From: Bog-756 sp963812525
GTDB lineage: Bacteria > Actinomycetota > Acidimicrobiia > Acidimicrobiales > RAAP-2
Assembly: GCA_963812525.1 (NCBI GenBank)
Contig: CAWEVL010000009.1
Coordinates: 682,001-746,000, forward strand
DNA length: 64,000 nucleotides
Direction: 5' to 3'
The position numbers were made by a program, and so were the translations under genes. Below, in pieces: positions 47,536-57,156 of the stretch; the stretch's first letter is position 1, and each line of letters starts with the position of its first letter. The notes under the pieces are model-generated. The model ran no database searches and was not told the origin of the DNA. It worked only from the letters and a program-made list of their open reading frames with translations.

Positions 47536-48642
47536 TCAGAGGACGCCGGTCAGGGCACCGACCGGCATCCGCAGGTCGGCGAGCATCTGGAGGTCCTCGT
47601 CGGCCGACCGACCGAGGGTGGTCAGGTAGTTGCCCACGATGAGGGCGTTGATCCCCGAGGTCATGCCCATGGCCTGCAGGTCCCGCAGGGTCACCTCCCG
47701 CCCACCGGCGTACCGGAGGATCACCCCGGGCAGGCCCAGTCGGAACAGGGCGATCCAGCGGATGGCCTCCCAGGCCGCCACCGGCTGCGCGTCCCCCAGG
47801 GGGGTGCCGGGGCGGGGATTGAGGAAGTTGAGGGGCACCTCGGTGGGGTCCAACTCCTGGAGCTGGACCAACAGCTCGATCCGTTGGGCATCGGACTCGC
47901 CCATCCCGATGAGGGCGCCGCAGCACAGCTCCATGCCGTGGTGGCGCACCAGCCGGCAGGTGTCCCGACGCTGCTCCCACGTGTGGGTGGTGACCACCTG
48001 GGGGAAGAACGACCGCGACGTCTCGAGGTTGTGGTTGTAGCGGTGCACGCCACCCTGGGCGAACCGGCGGGCCTGCTCCTCGGTGAGCAGTCCGGCGCTG
48101 ACGGCCACGTTGAGGCCGGTCCGCTCGCGGACTACCGGGACCAGCTCGAGGATCCGCCGCATGGTGCGCTCGTCGGGCCCCCGGATGGCCAGCACGATGC
48201 AGAACTCGGAAGCCCCGGCGGCCTTGGTCTCCTCGGCGGCCCGCAGTACCTCCTCGGTGTCGAGGAACGGCGCGGCCTTGACCGGGGTGTCGAAGCGGGA
48301 CGACTGCGAGCAGAAGTGGCAGTCCTCGGGGCAGCCCCCGGTCTTGGCCGACAAGATGCCCTCCACCTCCACCTCGGGCCCGCACCAGGCCAGGCGGACC
48401 TGGTGGGCCAGCGCGGCCAGGGAGGTGACCCACTCGTCGGGCAGGGCGGCCAGGGCGGCGAGCTCGTCACCGCTGAGCAGCCGCCGCTCGTCCAGCAGGG
48501 CGGTTCCGGCGGCGGCCAGGAGCCCCCGCGCCGTGACCGAGTCGACGGCCGAGCGCTCGGGTTCGACCCGCCGGAGGCCCCGGTTGGGCGCCGAGAGGGT
48601 GACGGTGGTACGGATGGGGGTGGCAGTGGTGTCGCCGGGCAT
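47536..48642 (-). CDS. bioB: Biotin synthase
   Basis: 368 aa radical-SAM enzyme. The SAM-cluster motif C-x3-C-x2-C is GCPEDCHFCSQSSRFDTPV. AFLDTEEVLRAAEETK-type and EFCIVLAIRGPDERTM segments follow, then NVAVSAGLLTEEQA, GVHRYNHNLETSRSFFPQV, CCGALIGMGESDAQR, PLNFLNPRPGTPLG and ILRYAGGREVTLRDLQ (including the Arg ligand of the auxiliary cluster). An N-terminal extension of about 60 aa is longer than in E. coli. It inserts sulfur into dethiobiotin. TACCGT lies 6 nt before ATG 48642. Confidence 0.94.
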   Translation of the reverse strand: MPGDTTATPIRTTVTLSAPNRGLRRVEPERSAVDSVTARGLLAAAGTALLDERRLLSGDELAALAALPDEWVTSLAALAHQVRLAWCGPEVEVEGILSAKTGGCPEDCHFCSQSSRFDTPVKAAPFLDTEEVLRAAEETKAAGASEFCIVLAIRGPDERTMRRILELVPVVRERTGLNVAVSAGLLTEEQARRFAQGGVHRYNHNLETSRSFFPQVVTTHTWEQRRDTCRLVRHHGMELCCGALIGMGESDAQRIELLVQLQELDPTEVPLNFLNPRPGTPLGDAQPVAAWEAIRWIALFRLGLPGVILRYAGGREVTLRDLQAMGMTSGINALIVGNYLTTLGRSADEDLQMLADLRMPVGALTGVL

Positions 48643-48648
48643 GCCGTT

Positions 48649-48654
48649 ACGGTA
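48649..48654 (-). promoter_or_regulatory. Leaderless-type -10 element (TACCGT)
   Basis: Reverse-strand TACCGT, 6 nt before ATG 48642 of bioB. Confidence 0.5.
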
Positions 48655-48698
48655 GTTGGCCCGGGGATCCGACCGGAACACAGGACAGGAGCACCATC

Positions 48699-49997
48699 GT
48701 GGCATGGGACTTTTCCACCGACCCGGAGTTCGAGGAGCAGCTGACCTGGATGCGCCGGTTCGTGCGGGACGAGATCTTCCCGCTCGAGACCCTCGACCTC
48801 ACCCATGAGCGGATGATGGACGCCGTGAAGCCGCTGCAGGAGGAGGTCAAGGCCCGGGACCTGTGGGCCTCGCACCTCCCCCCGGAGCTGGGCGGCGGTG
48901 GCTTCGGCCAGGTCAAGCTCGGCCTGATGCACGAGATCCTGGGCCAGACGCCCTACGGCCCGGTGGTGTTCGGGAACAACGCACCGGACTCGGGCAACGC
49001 CGAGCTCCTGGCCATCGGGATCGAGTCCTCCGGTCGGGACGATCAGCGGGAACGCTGGCTGCAGCCCCTGTTGGACGGTACCTCCCGCAGCGGCTTCTCG
49101 ATGACCGAACCGGGGGCGGGGGCCGACCCCACCATGATCGCCACCACGGCGGTCCGGGACGGTGACGAATGGGTGATCGACGGCCACAAATGGTTCACCA
49201 CCAACGGCTCGGTGGCCGACTTCCTCATCGTCATGGCCGTCACCAATCCCGACGTGCACCCGTACTCGGGCTGCTCGATGATCGTGGTGCCGGCGGACGC
49301 CCCCGGAGTGGAGATCGTGCGGGACGTCGCCACCATGGAGGACCCGGTGGAGCACTTCGGGAAATTCGGCGGTCACGCCGAGATCGTCTACCGCGAGGTG
49401 CGGGTGCCCTACGAGAACCTGGTCGGGCTGGAGGGCGAGGGCTTCGTCCTGGCCCAGAAGCGGCTGGGCCCGGGCCGGATCCACCACTGCATGCGCTGGT
49501 TGGGCCAGTCCCAGCGGGCCTTCGACATGCTGTGCGAGCGGGCCGTGTCCCGTACCACCCACCGGTCGCTGCTGGCCGAGAAGCAGACCATCCAGAACTG
49601 GGTGGCCGACTCCCTGGCCGAGATGACCGCCGCCCGGCTCATGACCCTCTACGCGGCCTGGAAGATGGACGAGCAGGGCGCCTCGGCGGCCCGGGTGGAG
49701 ATCGCCATGATCAAGTACTACGGCGCCGGCGTGCTCTACAACGTGATCGACCGGGCCATCCAGATCCACGGGGCCCTCGGGTTCTCGACCGACCTCCCCC
49801 TCGAGTCGATGTACCGGCACGCCCGGGCCGCCCGCATCTACGACGGCCCGGACGAGGTGCACAAGGTGACGGTGGCCCGCCAGACCCTCAAGGGTTACCA
49901 GCCGGCCGAGGTGCCGACCGAGCACGTGCCCACCCGGCGAGCCGAGGCCGCCCAGCGCTTCGCCCACCTCCTGGAGCTGGAGACGGCCGACCGCTGA
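48699..49997 (+). CDS. Acyl-CoA dehydrogenase
   Basis: 432 aa. It has PPELGGGGFGQVKLGLMHE, then SGFSMTEPGAGADPTMIATTAV, GHKWFTTNGSVADFLIVMAV, FGGHAEIVYREVRVP, GPGRIHHCMRWLGQSQRAFD, and the C-terminal IQIHGALGFSTDLPLE and YDGPDEVHKVTVARQTL. This is the FadE-like group with a short N-terminal alpha domain. GTG 48699 is preceded by AGGAG. It is a different subfamily from the dehydrogenase at 34.7 kb. The substrate is unknown. Confidence 0.92.
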   Translation: MAWDFSTDPEFEEQLTWMRRFVRDEIFPLETLDLTHERMMDAVKPLQEEVKARDLWASHLPPELGGGGFGQVKLGLMHEILGQTPYGPVVFGNNAPDSGNAELLAIGIESSGRDDQRERWLQPLLDGTSRSGFSMTEPGAGADPTMIATTAVRDGDEWVIDGHKWFTTNGSVADFLIVMAVTNPDVHPYSGCSMIVVPADAPGVEIVRDVATMEDPVEHFGKFGGHAEIVYREVRVPYENLVGLEGEGFVLAQKRLGPGRIHHCMRWLGQSQRAFDMLCERAVSRTTHRSLLAEKQTIQNWVADSLAEMTAARLMTLYAAWKMDEQGASAARVEIAMIKYYGAGVLYNVIDRAIQIHGALGFSTDLPLESMYRHARAARIYDGPDEVHKVTVARQTLKGYQPAEVPTEHVPTRRAEAAQRFAHLLELETADR

Positions 49998-50015
49998 GCG
50001 GCGGCGACCGGCCGG

Positions 50016-50021
50016 TACCCT
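50016..50021 (+). promoter_or_regulatory. Leaderless-type -10 element (TACCCT)
   Basis: TACCCT lies 9 nt before GTG 50031 of the second ABC-F gene. Confidence 0.45.
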
Positions 50022-50030
50022 GGTCGCCTC

Positions 50031-51781
50031 GTGGCTGTCCTCGTCGATCTCCAGCGGGTCACCGTCCGGCGGGCGGACCGGACGCTCTTCGAGAACCTCT
50101 CCCTCACCGTGTCCGACGGCGACCGGCTCGGGGTGGTGGGGATCAACGGCACCGGCAAGTCCACGTTGCTGCGCCTGGTGGCCGGCGTCGACCGTCCCGA
50201 CGAGGGCCGGGTCCTCTTCGGACGCGGGACCCGGATCGGCCTGCTCGACCAGGTGCCGGAGCTGCCCCGCGGCTCGGTTCGGTCGGCCGCCGGGTCGGGG
50301 TGGGAGGCCGAATCGGCCCTCGACCGCCTGGGGATGGGGGCCGAGCTCGACACCGACGTGGCCACCCTGTCCGGAGGTCAGGCCAAGCGGGTGGCGTTGG
50401 CCCGGGCGCTGGCCCACCCGACCGAGCTCCTGGTGCTCGACGAGCCGACCAACCATCTCGACCTGGGCGCGGTGGCGTGGCTCGAGCGACGCCTGGTCTC
50501 GTGGCCGGGGGGTGTGGTCCTGGTCACCCACGACCGTCACCTGCTCGACCGGGTGACCACCCGCATGGTGGAGCTCGACCGGGGCCGGCCCTACGTGCAC
50601 GACGGGGGCTACTCGTCGTATCTGGAGGCCCGGGCCGAGCGGGACGAGCTGGCCGCCTCGGCCGAGTCCACCCGGCGGAACCTGGCCCGACGGGAGCTGG
50701 CCTGGCTCCGACGGGGGGCCCAGGCCCGGTCCCGCAAACCCCAGGCCCGGATGGACGCCGCCCACCGGCTGATCGACCACCGGCCGGACGCCCCGGCCCG
50801 GTCGACATCGCTGGACCTGTCCGGGGACACCCCACGGCTGGGCGACAAGGTCATCGAATGCCACCGCGCCGGCTTCCACTACCCGTCGGGCCCGCCGGTG
50901 CTGGCCGGGGTCGACCTGGTGCTCGACCGCCGGGAGCGGCTGGGGATCGTCGGGGCCAACGGGACCGGCAAGTCGACGCTGGTCGACCTCCTGGCCGGAC
51001 GCCACCGACCCTCCTCGGGGAGCGTCGAGGTCGGGCCGACGGTGGTGGTGGGCACCTACGACCAGCTGGGGATGGACCTCGACCCGGGGCGCGGGTACAG
51101 GATCTGGTGGCCGGACCCCACCGGTCGCCGGGTTCGCTGGCCGACGTGGCCCTCATGAAGCGGTTCTGGTTCGCCGGTGAGCTTCCGTTCGCCCGGGCCG
51201 GCACGTTGTCCGGCGGGGAACAGCGGCGGCTCCAGCTGTTGTTGGTCCTGGCCGGACGGCCCAATGTGCTGTTCCTCGACGAGCCCACCAACGACCTCGA
51301 CCTCGACACCCTTCGCCTCCTGGAGGACTTCCTCGAGCAGTGGCCGGGTGCACTGGTGGTGGTCAGCCACGACCGCACCTTCCTGGACCGCACCACCGAG
51401 CGACTGGTGTCCGTGGAGCCGGACGGCTCGGTTCGGCCGGTACCGGGGGGCCTGGACGCCTGGGTGCTCCGGGCGGAGGGAGGCGGTCCGGGCCCTGCGC
51501 TCTCGCCGGTCCCCGGCCAGACGACCCCGACCCCGACCCGGGTCCGCCCGACCGGGGAGGACCCGACGGCGGCACCCCTCGGCCGGCTCCTGAGGGAGGC
51601 CGAGAAGGAGGTGGTCCGCCGGCAGCGGCGACGCGACCGGATCACCCGGGCCCTGACCGAGGCCGCCGATCACCAGACGATGACCCGACTGGGGGCGGAG
51701 CTGGACGACGCCCAGCAGGCCCTGGACGAGGCGGAGGAGCGGTGGCTGGTCGTGGCCGAGGAGGCCGAGTCACGCGGCTGA
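50031..51781 (+). CDS. ABC-F ATPase, second copy (one net -1/+2 frameshift)
   Basis: About 583 aa. The first domain has GVVGINGTGKSTLLRLV, TLSGGQAKRVALARAL, LLVLDEPTNHLDL and VLVTHDRHLLDR, and the linker contains GGYSSYLEARAERDELA. The second domain has GIVGANGTGKSTLVDLL. After a frame change near 51090-51096 it continues with LADVALMKRFWF, AGTLSGGEQRRLQLLLVLAG, LFLDEPTNDLDLDTL and VVVSHDRTFLDR. The C-terminal coiled-coil tail is LLREAEKEVVRRQRRRDRIT. The change is a missing G in a G-run or two extra bases, unlike the single extra bases elsewhere. A ribosome-associated role like Uup/EttA is expected. Confidence 0.88.
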
Positions 51782-51888
51782 AGGCAATGCACTGCGTCGT
51801 GGAGGGGTGCCCTACTCCCTCCGGTGCCGGGGTCGGTGCGGCGACTGGTCGGTGAGCAGCCGGCCGGCGACTGGGGGAGACTCTCGCC

Positions 51889-52785
51889 ATGGGCCCGGAG
51901 ACCACGGTGCTGGACTGGTACGGGTGCGCCACCTTCCGATTGACGATCGGCGGCCTGGTGGTGTTCCTCGACGCCTACATCGACCGGGTTCCGGGTGCCC
52001 CGGGCACCGGTCTGCGGGCCGACGACATCGACCGTGCCGACTGGGTCGTCATCGGCCACTCCCACTTCGACCACCTCTGGGGAGCGGAGCGTGTCGCCCG
52101 CAACACGGGCGCCGTGGTGATCGGGTCGTACGAGACCTGTCGCATACTCGCCGGCCAGGGAGTTCCCGCGGCCCAGCTGATGGCCGTGTCCGGTGGGGAA
52201 CGGGTCCGCCTGTCGGACGACGTGGTCGTCGGCGTGTTCCCCTCGCTCCACTCCTGCGTCTGGTCGCACACCGCCATGGACGGCTCGGACACCGTCTGCA
52301 TCGGCGATCTCGGACTGACCCATCAGCAACGCCAGGAGCGTTTCGGGGACCTGGCCCGTCACTTCGCCTCGCTCGGCGACGACGTCGGCGCCCATCTCCA
52401 GGCGTCCGACCAGGGCGCCGCGGGCGATGGCGGCGCGCTGGTCTACGTCTTCGAGACGCCGCAGGGCACCATCCTCTACCAGGACACCTCCGGGCACTGG
52501 AGTGGCATCCTGAGCGACCTCCGTCCTGACGTGGCCATCCTCGCCGCCGCCGGACGGGGCAACGCCGACGGCGAACCGGTGCAGGGTTCACTCGCCCAAT
52601 TCGTCGCCCGCCAGGCGTGGCTGGTCCGGGCCCGCCACATCATCCTGTGCCACCACGATGACTGGCTCCCCGGCTTCTCGACGGCGACCGAGACGGAACC
52701 CATCCGCCACGAGGTCGCCCGCTGGCTGCCCGGGTCCGAGATCCGCGACCTCTCCTATCTGGACGGTCACCGGCTCTTCGGCTAG
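51889..52785 (+). CDS. Metallo-beta-lactamase-fold hydrolase
   Basis: 298 aa. TTVLDWYGCATFRLTIGGLVVFLDA is followed by WVVIGHSHFDHLWGAERVA with the H-x-H-x-D-H zinc site. TVCIGDLGLTHQQRQ, TILYQDTSGHWSGIL and the late histidines of ARHIILCHHDDWLPGF complete the site. It is closest in layout to UlaG/YtnP-like phosphodiesterase or lactonase members. The substrate is unknown. It opens the accessory block that runs to 63.7 kb. Confidence 0.85.
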   Translation: MGPETTVLDWYGCATFRLTIGGLVVFLDAYIDRVPGAPGTGLRADDIDRADWVVIGHSHFDHLWGAERVARNTGAVVIGSYETCRILAGQGVPAAQLMAVSGGERVRLSDDVVVGVFPSLHSCVWSHTAMDGSDTVCIGDLGLTHQQRQERFGDLARHFASLGDDVGAHLQASDQGAAGDGGALVYVFETPQGTILYQDTSGHWSGILSDLRPDVAILAAAGRGNADGEPVQGSLAQFVARQAWLVRARHIILCHHDDWLPGFSTATETEPIRHEVARWLPGSEIRDLSYLDGHRLFG

Positions 52786-52979
52786 CCCTCGGCCACCGCA
52801 CCACCGTTCGCCGACGGCATCCGGCGGCCCGTTCTCCGGCGCCGTGGGGCCGGCCCGGGGCCCGGTGGGGCGCACGACGCCGCCCGGGAGTCCGTGGATG
52901 GGGACGGGGTCGGATCCGAATGGGCGCCCGCCCCGACCGAGTCCGGGGGTCCGGCCCGGCCGGGAGCGCCGGGGCTGGC

Positions 52980-52985
52980 TATAGT
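52980..52985 (+). promoter_or_regulatory. Leaderless-type -10 element (TATAGT)
   Basis: TATAGT lies 8 nt before ATG 52994 of the GNAT gene, one of the closest matches to TATAAT in the window. Confidence 0.55.
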
Positions 52986-52993
52986 CCGGCACC

Positions 52994-53749
52994 ATGCCGG
53001 AGCGCGCGTCGGACCTGTGGCGAGTGCTCGGATCGGCGGCCCGGATCTGGGCTCGGCCCGACCTGTTTCACGTGGACGACGAATGGTGGACGGCCTTCAG
53101 TGGCCAGAGGAACGTCAACTACAACCTGGCCTGCTGCGGTTCGGCCCGTTCCGACCTGCTGGTCGAGCACTGCCTCGAGCCCACCCTCGATCTGAAGAAA
53201 CCGGCCATCATCATGCTGGCCGGACCGGGATTGGCCACGGCCCAACGCCTGGTCGACCGCGGATGGATCACCGTCGGTGCCCTCCCGCTGATGGTCCTCG
53301 ACGGGCCGGTGCTGTCGTCGGCCGGTCCCGACGGGGCCCGACCGCTCTCGCTCGACGAGCTGCCGCTGGCCCGGGACGTGCTGAGTGAGAGCTACGGCCT
53401 GGACCGGGCCACCGCCGAAGCGGCCATCCCCGATGCCGCCGTCGACGCGTCGGACCGGTCCGTCTGGGGCCTGTACGCACAAGGAGTGCTCGTCTCCTGT
53501 GTCACCACCGTCCTCGACGACGGGCTCACCGTGATCTGGTCCATGGCCACCCGCACCGATCATCAGGGTCGGGGCTACGGCCGCCGCCTGCTCGAGGCGG
53601 TCTTCGTCCAGCAGTTCGCCGCGGGTGCGTCCGGATCGCTGCTCCACTCCTCGGCGGCGGGGGAACGGCTCTACCGGCAGCTGGGCTTCAACGTGGTCGA
53701 GTATCTCCAGCTCTGGTCCCGGCCCCGCTGGGTCCTGGGTGCCGCGTAG
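52994..53749 (+). CDS. GNAT-family N-acetyltransferase
   Basis: 251 aa. The acetyl-CoA-binding loop R-x2-G-x-G/A is seen in ATRTDHQGRGYGRRLLEAVF, and the final GNAT strand and helix in LLHSSAAGERLYRQLGFNVVEYLQLW. The N-terminal 130 residues (FHVDDEWWTAFSGQRNVNYNLACCG onward) resemble a degenerate second GNAT fold. The acceptor is unknown. It points tail to tail at the adenylation/deacylase/reductase operon. Confidence 0.85.
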   Translation: MPERASDLWRVLGSAARIWARPDLFHVDDEWWTAFSGQRNVNYNLACCGSARSDLLVEHCLEPTLDLKKPAIIMLAGPGLATAQRLVDRGWITVGALPLMVLDGPVLSSAGPDGARPLSLDELPLARDVLSESYGLDRATAEAAIPDAAVDASDRSVWGLYAQGVLVSCVTTVLDDGLTVIWSMATRTDHQGRGYGRRLLEAVFVQQFAAGASGSLLHSSAAGERLYRQLGFNVVEYLQLWSRPRWVLGAA

Positions 53750-53813
53750 CCGGTCCGGGGAACCGTGATCCGGTGTCGAGCCGCCCCGCCCGGGGTGGTG
53801 CCCCGGGATCCGA

Positions 53814-55387
53814 TCACGCCGAGCGCGGGGTGGTGGCCGGTGCGAGCGGGCCGGCGGGACCGTGGAGGCCGGCCTCCCCGAGCAGTCGACGCTCGTCGAG
53901 CTTGCTCGATGTGGTGAGGGGGAGCTCGCTGACCAGCTCGATCCGATCGGGGAGCATGGAGTCGGGGAGTCGCCGGCTGGCTCCCTGGCGGAGCTGAAGG
54001 GCCGGGACCGGCCGTTCGGTCACCACGAAGGCGGCGATGCCGACCTCGCCCCCGTTGTCGAAGACCACACAGGCGGCGTCGGCCACGCCGGGCAGGTTCC
54101 GTACCGCTTCGGCCACCTCCAGCAGCGAGATGCGCACGCCGGACCGCTTGATCACCCGATCGGCGCGCTCCACGTAGACGTAGTCGCCCTGCTGGTTCCG
54201 GTAGGCGAGGTCGCCGGTACGGTACACGGTCTCGCCGCCGACCACGTCGGTCCGCATGACCCGCTCGGTGAGGGCCGGGGCTCCCCAGTAGCCCGTCATC
54301 AGCTGGGACCCACCGATGTACAGCTCACCGACCTGGTCCGCCTGGTCGACCAGGTGGCCCCGGTCGTCGACCAGGTGGAAGGTCACACCGGGGTGCGGCC
54401 TCCCCAGGGGCACCGTGCCGTCGGCCACCAGCTCCCCGGTCAGCTCGAGGTGGGTGACGGCGATGGTGGTCTCGGTCGGGCCGTAGCGGTTGAACACCCG
54501 GAGTTGGGGCGCGGCCGCCCACAGGGCCCGGATGTCGGCCAGGGCGCTGGCTTCGCCCCCCAGGGCGATGACCTGGAGGGTGCTGCCCTGCAGCTCGTCC
54601 ATCTGGGGGCTGGCCAGCAGGAGCTTCAGGTAGCTGGGCGAGAAGCCGGTGTAGGTGATGCGTTCGCGCTGGACGGCCCGGAAGAAGGTCCGCGGGAAGA
54701 GCAGCGACTCGCGAGGCCGGATGACCACGGCCCCGCCCACGAACAGGGTGGGGAACAAGGTGCCGAACGAACCGTCGAAGTGGAACGGGGAGACACACAA
54801 GGTTCGGGTGTCCCGATCGAGGCCGAGCGCCTCGGCCGTCGAGCGGACGGCGGCCAGAAATGCGCCGGTCCCGATGAGGACGCCCTTGGGTGAGCCGGTG
54901 GTCCCCGACGTGTAGATGGCGTAGGCCGCCCGGCCGGGAGGCCCCCCCCGAGGCGACGGCACCGCTCCGTCCGGGTCCCGGAGGTCGGGGAAGCGGCACC
55001 CGCGGCGGACGGCCGGCCCGGAGTGTCCCACCGTGGCTCTCGTCGTGCGGTTCCCCGGTCACCACGATGACCGGGGAGCAGTCGGCCACGATGGCGTCCA
55101 CCCTGGCCTCGGGGTCGGTGACGGCCAGCGGGACGAACAGCGCCCCCACCCAGAGGGTGGCCAGCGCGGCCACCACGAAATCGACGGAGTTGGGGAGATG
55201 GAGGGCCACCCGATCCCCGGCACCGACCCCCGAGCGCGTCGAGCCCTCCGGCCACCCGACCGACCTCGTCGACCAGTTCGTCGTAGCGCAAGACCCGATC
55301 CAGATCTCCGACCGCCGGACGGTCCGGTCCACACCGGGCCTGGTCGAGGACCGTCGACAGGACGTCGGTCTCCACGGGTGCGGTCAT
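53814..55387 (-). CDS. Stand-alone amino-acid adenylation enzyme, DltA/NRPS-A-like (two +1 frameshifts)
   Basis: 523 aa after removing extra bases near 55231 and 55029. NRPS core motifs are present in order. A3 is YAIYTSGTTGSPKGVLIG. A4 is FHFDGSFGTLF, with the Asp that normally binds the alpha-amino group. A5 is NRYGPTETTI, A6 GELYIGGSQLMTGYWG and A7 YRTGDLA. A8 is RADRVIKRSGVRISLLE, and A10 has its Lys in LTTSSKLDERRL. There is no carrier, condensation or thioesterase domain in the protein or its neighbours. It should adenylate an amino acid. The ATG overlaps the stop of the deacylase gene (ATGA), so the two are translationally coupled. Confidence 0.85.
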
Positions 55388-57139
55388 CCGACCGGTCCGG
55401 GTTGGGCCCCGCGCACCAGCTGGCCGGGGAGCTCCCCGGTGGGTGTCCCGTCGTCGAAGGTGACCGTCCCGCGCTTCACCGTCCACCGGTAGCCCCGCGC
55501 CGCCTGGAGGAGCCGCCGTCCGCCGGCGGGGAGGTCGGCGGTGATCTCCGGGGGAGCACACTCCAGGGCGTCCAGATCGACCACGTTGAGGTCGGCGAGC
55601 AGCCCGGGAGCCACCACCCCGCGGTCGAGCCAGCCCAAGTGGGCGGCCGGCCGCCGGGTCATCTGGTGCACCACCGCCTCCACGGACAGGCCGTTCCGAC
55701 CGGCGAAGTCCCTGGCCCACATCGAGAGGTAGGTGGTGGTCATGCTGCCGTCGCAGATCTGCCCGCAGTGGGCGCCGGCGTCCGAGAGGCCGAACATGGC
55801 CGCGGGCGAGGTGATCATCTCGCGGACGGCATCGAGATTCCGATGGGCGAAATTGAAGAGCGGCAGGTAGATGAGCTGGCGGCCCGTGATGTTGCAGCTG
55901 CACGTCGTAGGCCAGCTGACGGGGGTCCTGCCCACGGCGACGGGCGATGGCACCGAGCGACTGGGAGCTGTCGAAGTCGTAGTCCACCGGGTCGTCGAGG
56001 ACGTACATGTCGTCGAAGCGGCCGAAGAACGCATAGCCGGCGAAGGCGTCCGGTCCGGACGTCAGGCTGGCGTGGCCCTCCACGATCCTCCGCCGACGGT
56101 CGGGATCCTGTAGGGCGGCCACCCGCTCGGCCAGTGGGAGGCCGGCGATCTTGCCGTAGGCCCGTGACGGGGTGAAGACGTTGGCCGAGGCCTCCAGCCC
56201 GAGCAGGACCCCGATGGGTCGGGGCGCCACCTGCGCTTTGACATCCAGGCCCTCGGCCTGGAGGGACAGGGCCAGCGCCATCAGGTCCCGCCACCGTTCC
56301 GGAGCCTCGATGTCCTGCTGCACGGTGTAACTCACCGGCCGCCCGCAGGCTCTGGCGAACTCGGTCACCAGTGCGAATTCGGCATGGGCAACGTCGTCGT
56401 CCGGGGTCCGGTAGCAGTCACTGAGGAACTGGAAGACCCCCTTGCCTGACGATCGAAGGGTCGAGGCCAGGGCCATCAGCTCGGGTTCCCGGGCTCGCAG
56501 CGTGCCCAGGTTCTCGCCGCTGCTGGTGCGATGGCGATCGGTCCGTGACGTCGTCACGCCCAGCGCCCCGGCGTCGAGCCCCTGGCGGAGGAGGTCGGCC
56601 ATGGTCTCGAGTTGCGCAGGGTCGGGGTGCTCGTCGTGGTCGGCCCCCCGCTCGCCCATGACATAGGCCCGCAGTGCGGCGTGCGGTACGTGGGTCCCCA
56701 CGTCGATGGTCCGGGGCTGTCGCTGGAGAGCGTCCAGGTACTCGGGGAACGACTCCCAGTCCCACTGGAGACCTTCGTGCAGCGCCGTGCCGGGGATGTC
56801 CTCCACCCCTTCCATGGTGGCCACGATCCAGTCGTGGCGGTCGGACTCGACGGGCGCGAAGCCCACACCGCAGTTGCCCATGGCCACGCTGGTCACCCCG
56901 TGGTGGGACGACGGCGCCAGCTGCGGGTCCCATGTGGCCTGGCCGTCGTAGTGGGTATGGGGGTCGACGAAGCCGGGGGTGACCAGCAGGCCCTGGGCAT
57001 CGAGCTCCCGCCGACCCCGGGCCAGGCCCTCGCCGACCTCGATGATCCGGTGTCCGGCCACGGCGACGTCGGCGCGCCGGAGCGGGCCGCCGGTGCCGTC
57101 GGCCAGCATCCCGTTTCGGATGACCAGATCAGCAGGCAT
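55384..57139 (-). CDS. N-acyl-D-amino-acid deacylase-type amidohydrolase (one +1 frameshift)
   Basis: 584 aa with an extra base near 55894 removed. It opens ADLVIRNGMLADGTGGPLRRADV. The metal site is GFVDPHTHYDGQATWDP, and the conserved MGNCGVGFAPV carries the D-aminoacylase Cys ligand. VEGHASLTSGPDAFAG-type and, past the break, YLPLFNFAHRNLDAVREMI and GLSDAGAHCGQICDGS follow. The C-terminal beta-domain is RGYRWTVKRGTVTFDDGTPTGELPG. It releases an acyl group from N-acyl-D-amino acids or related amides in the cytoplasm. It starts 17 nt after the aldo/keto reductase and is coupled to the adenylation enzyme. Confidence 0.88.
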
Positions 57140-57156
57140 GCGTGCGATCGTTCATC

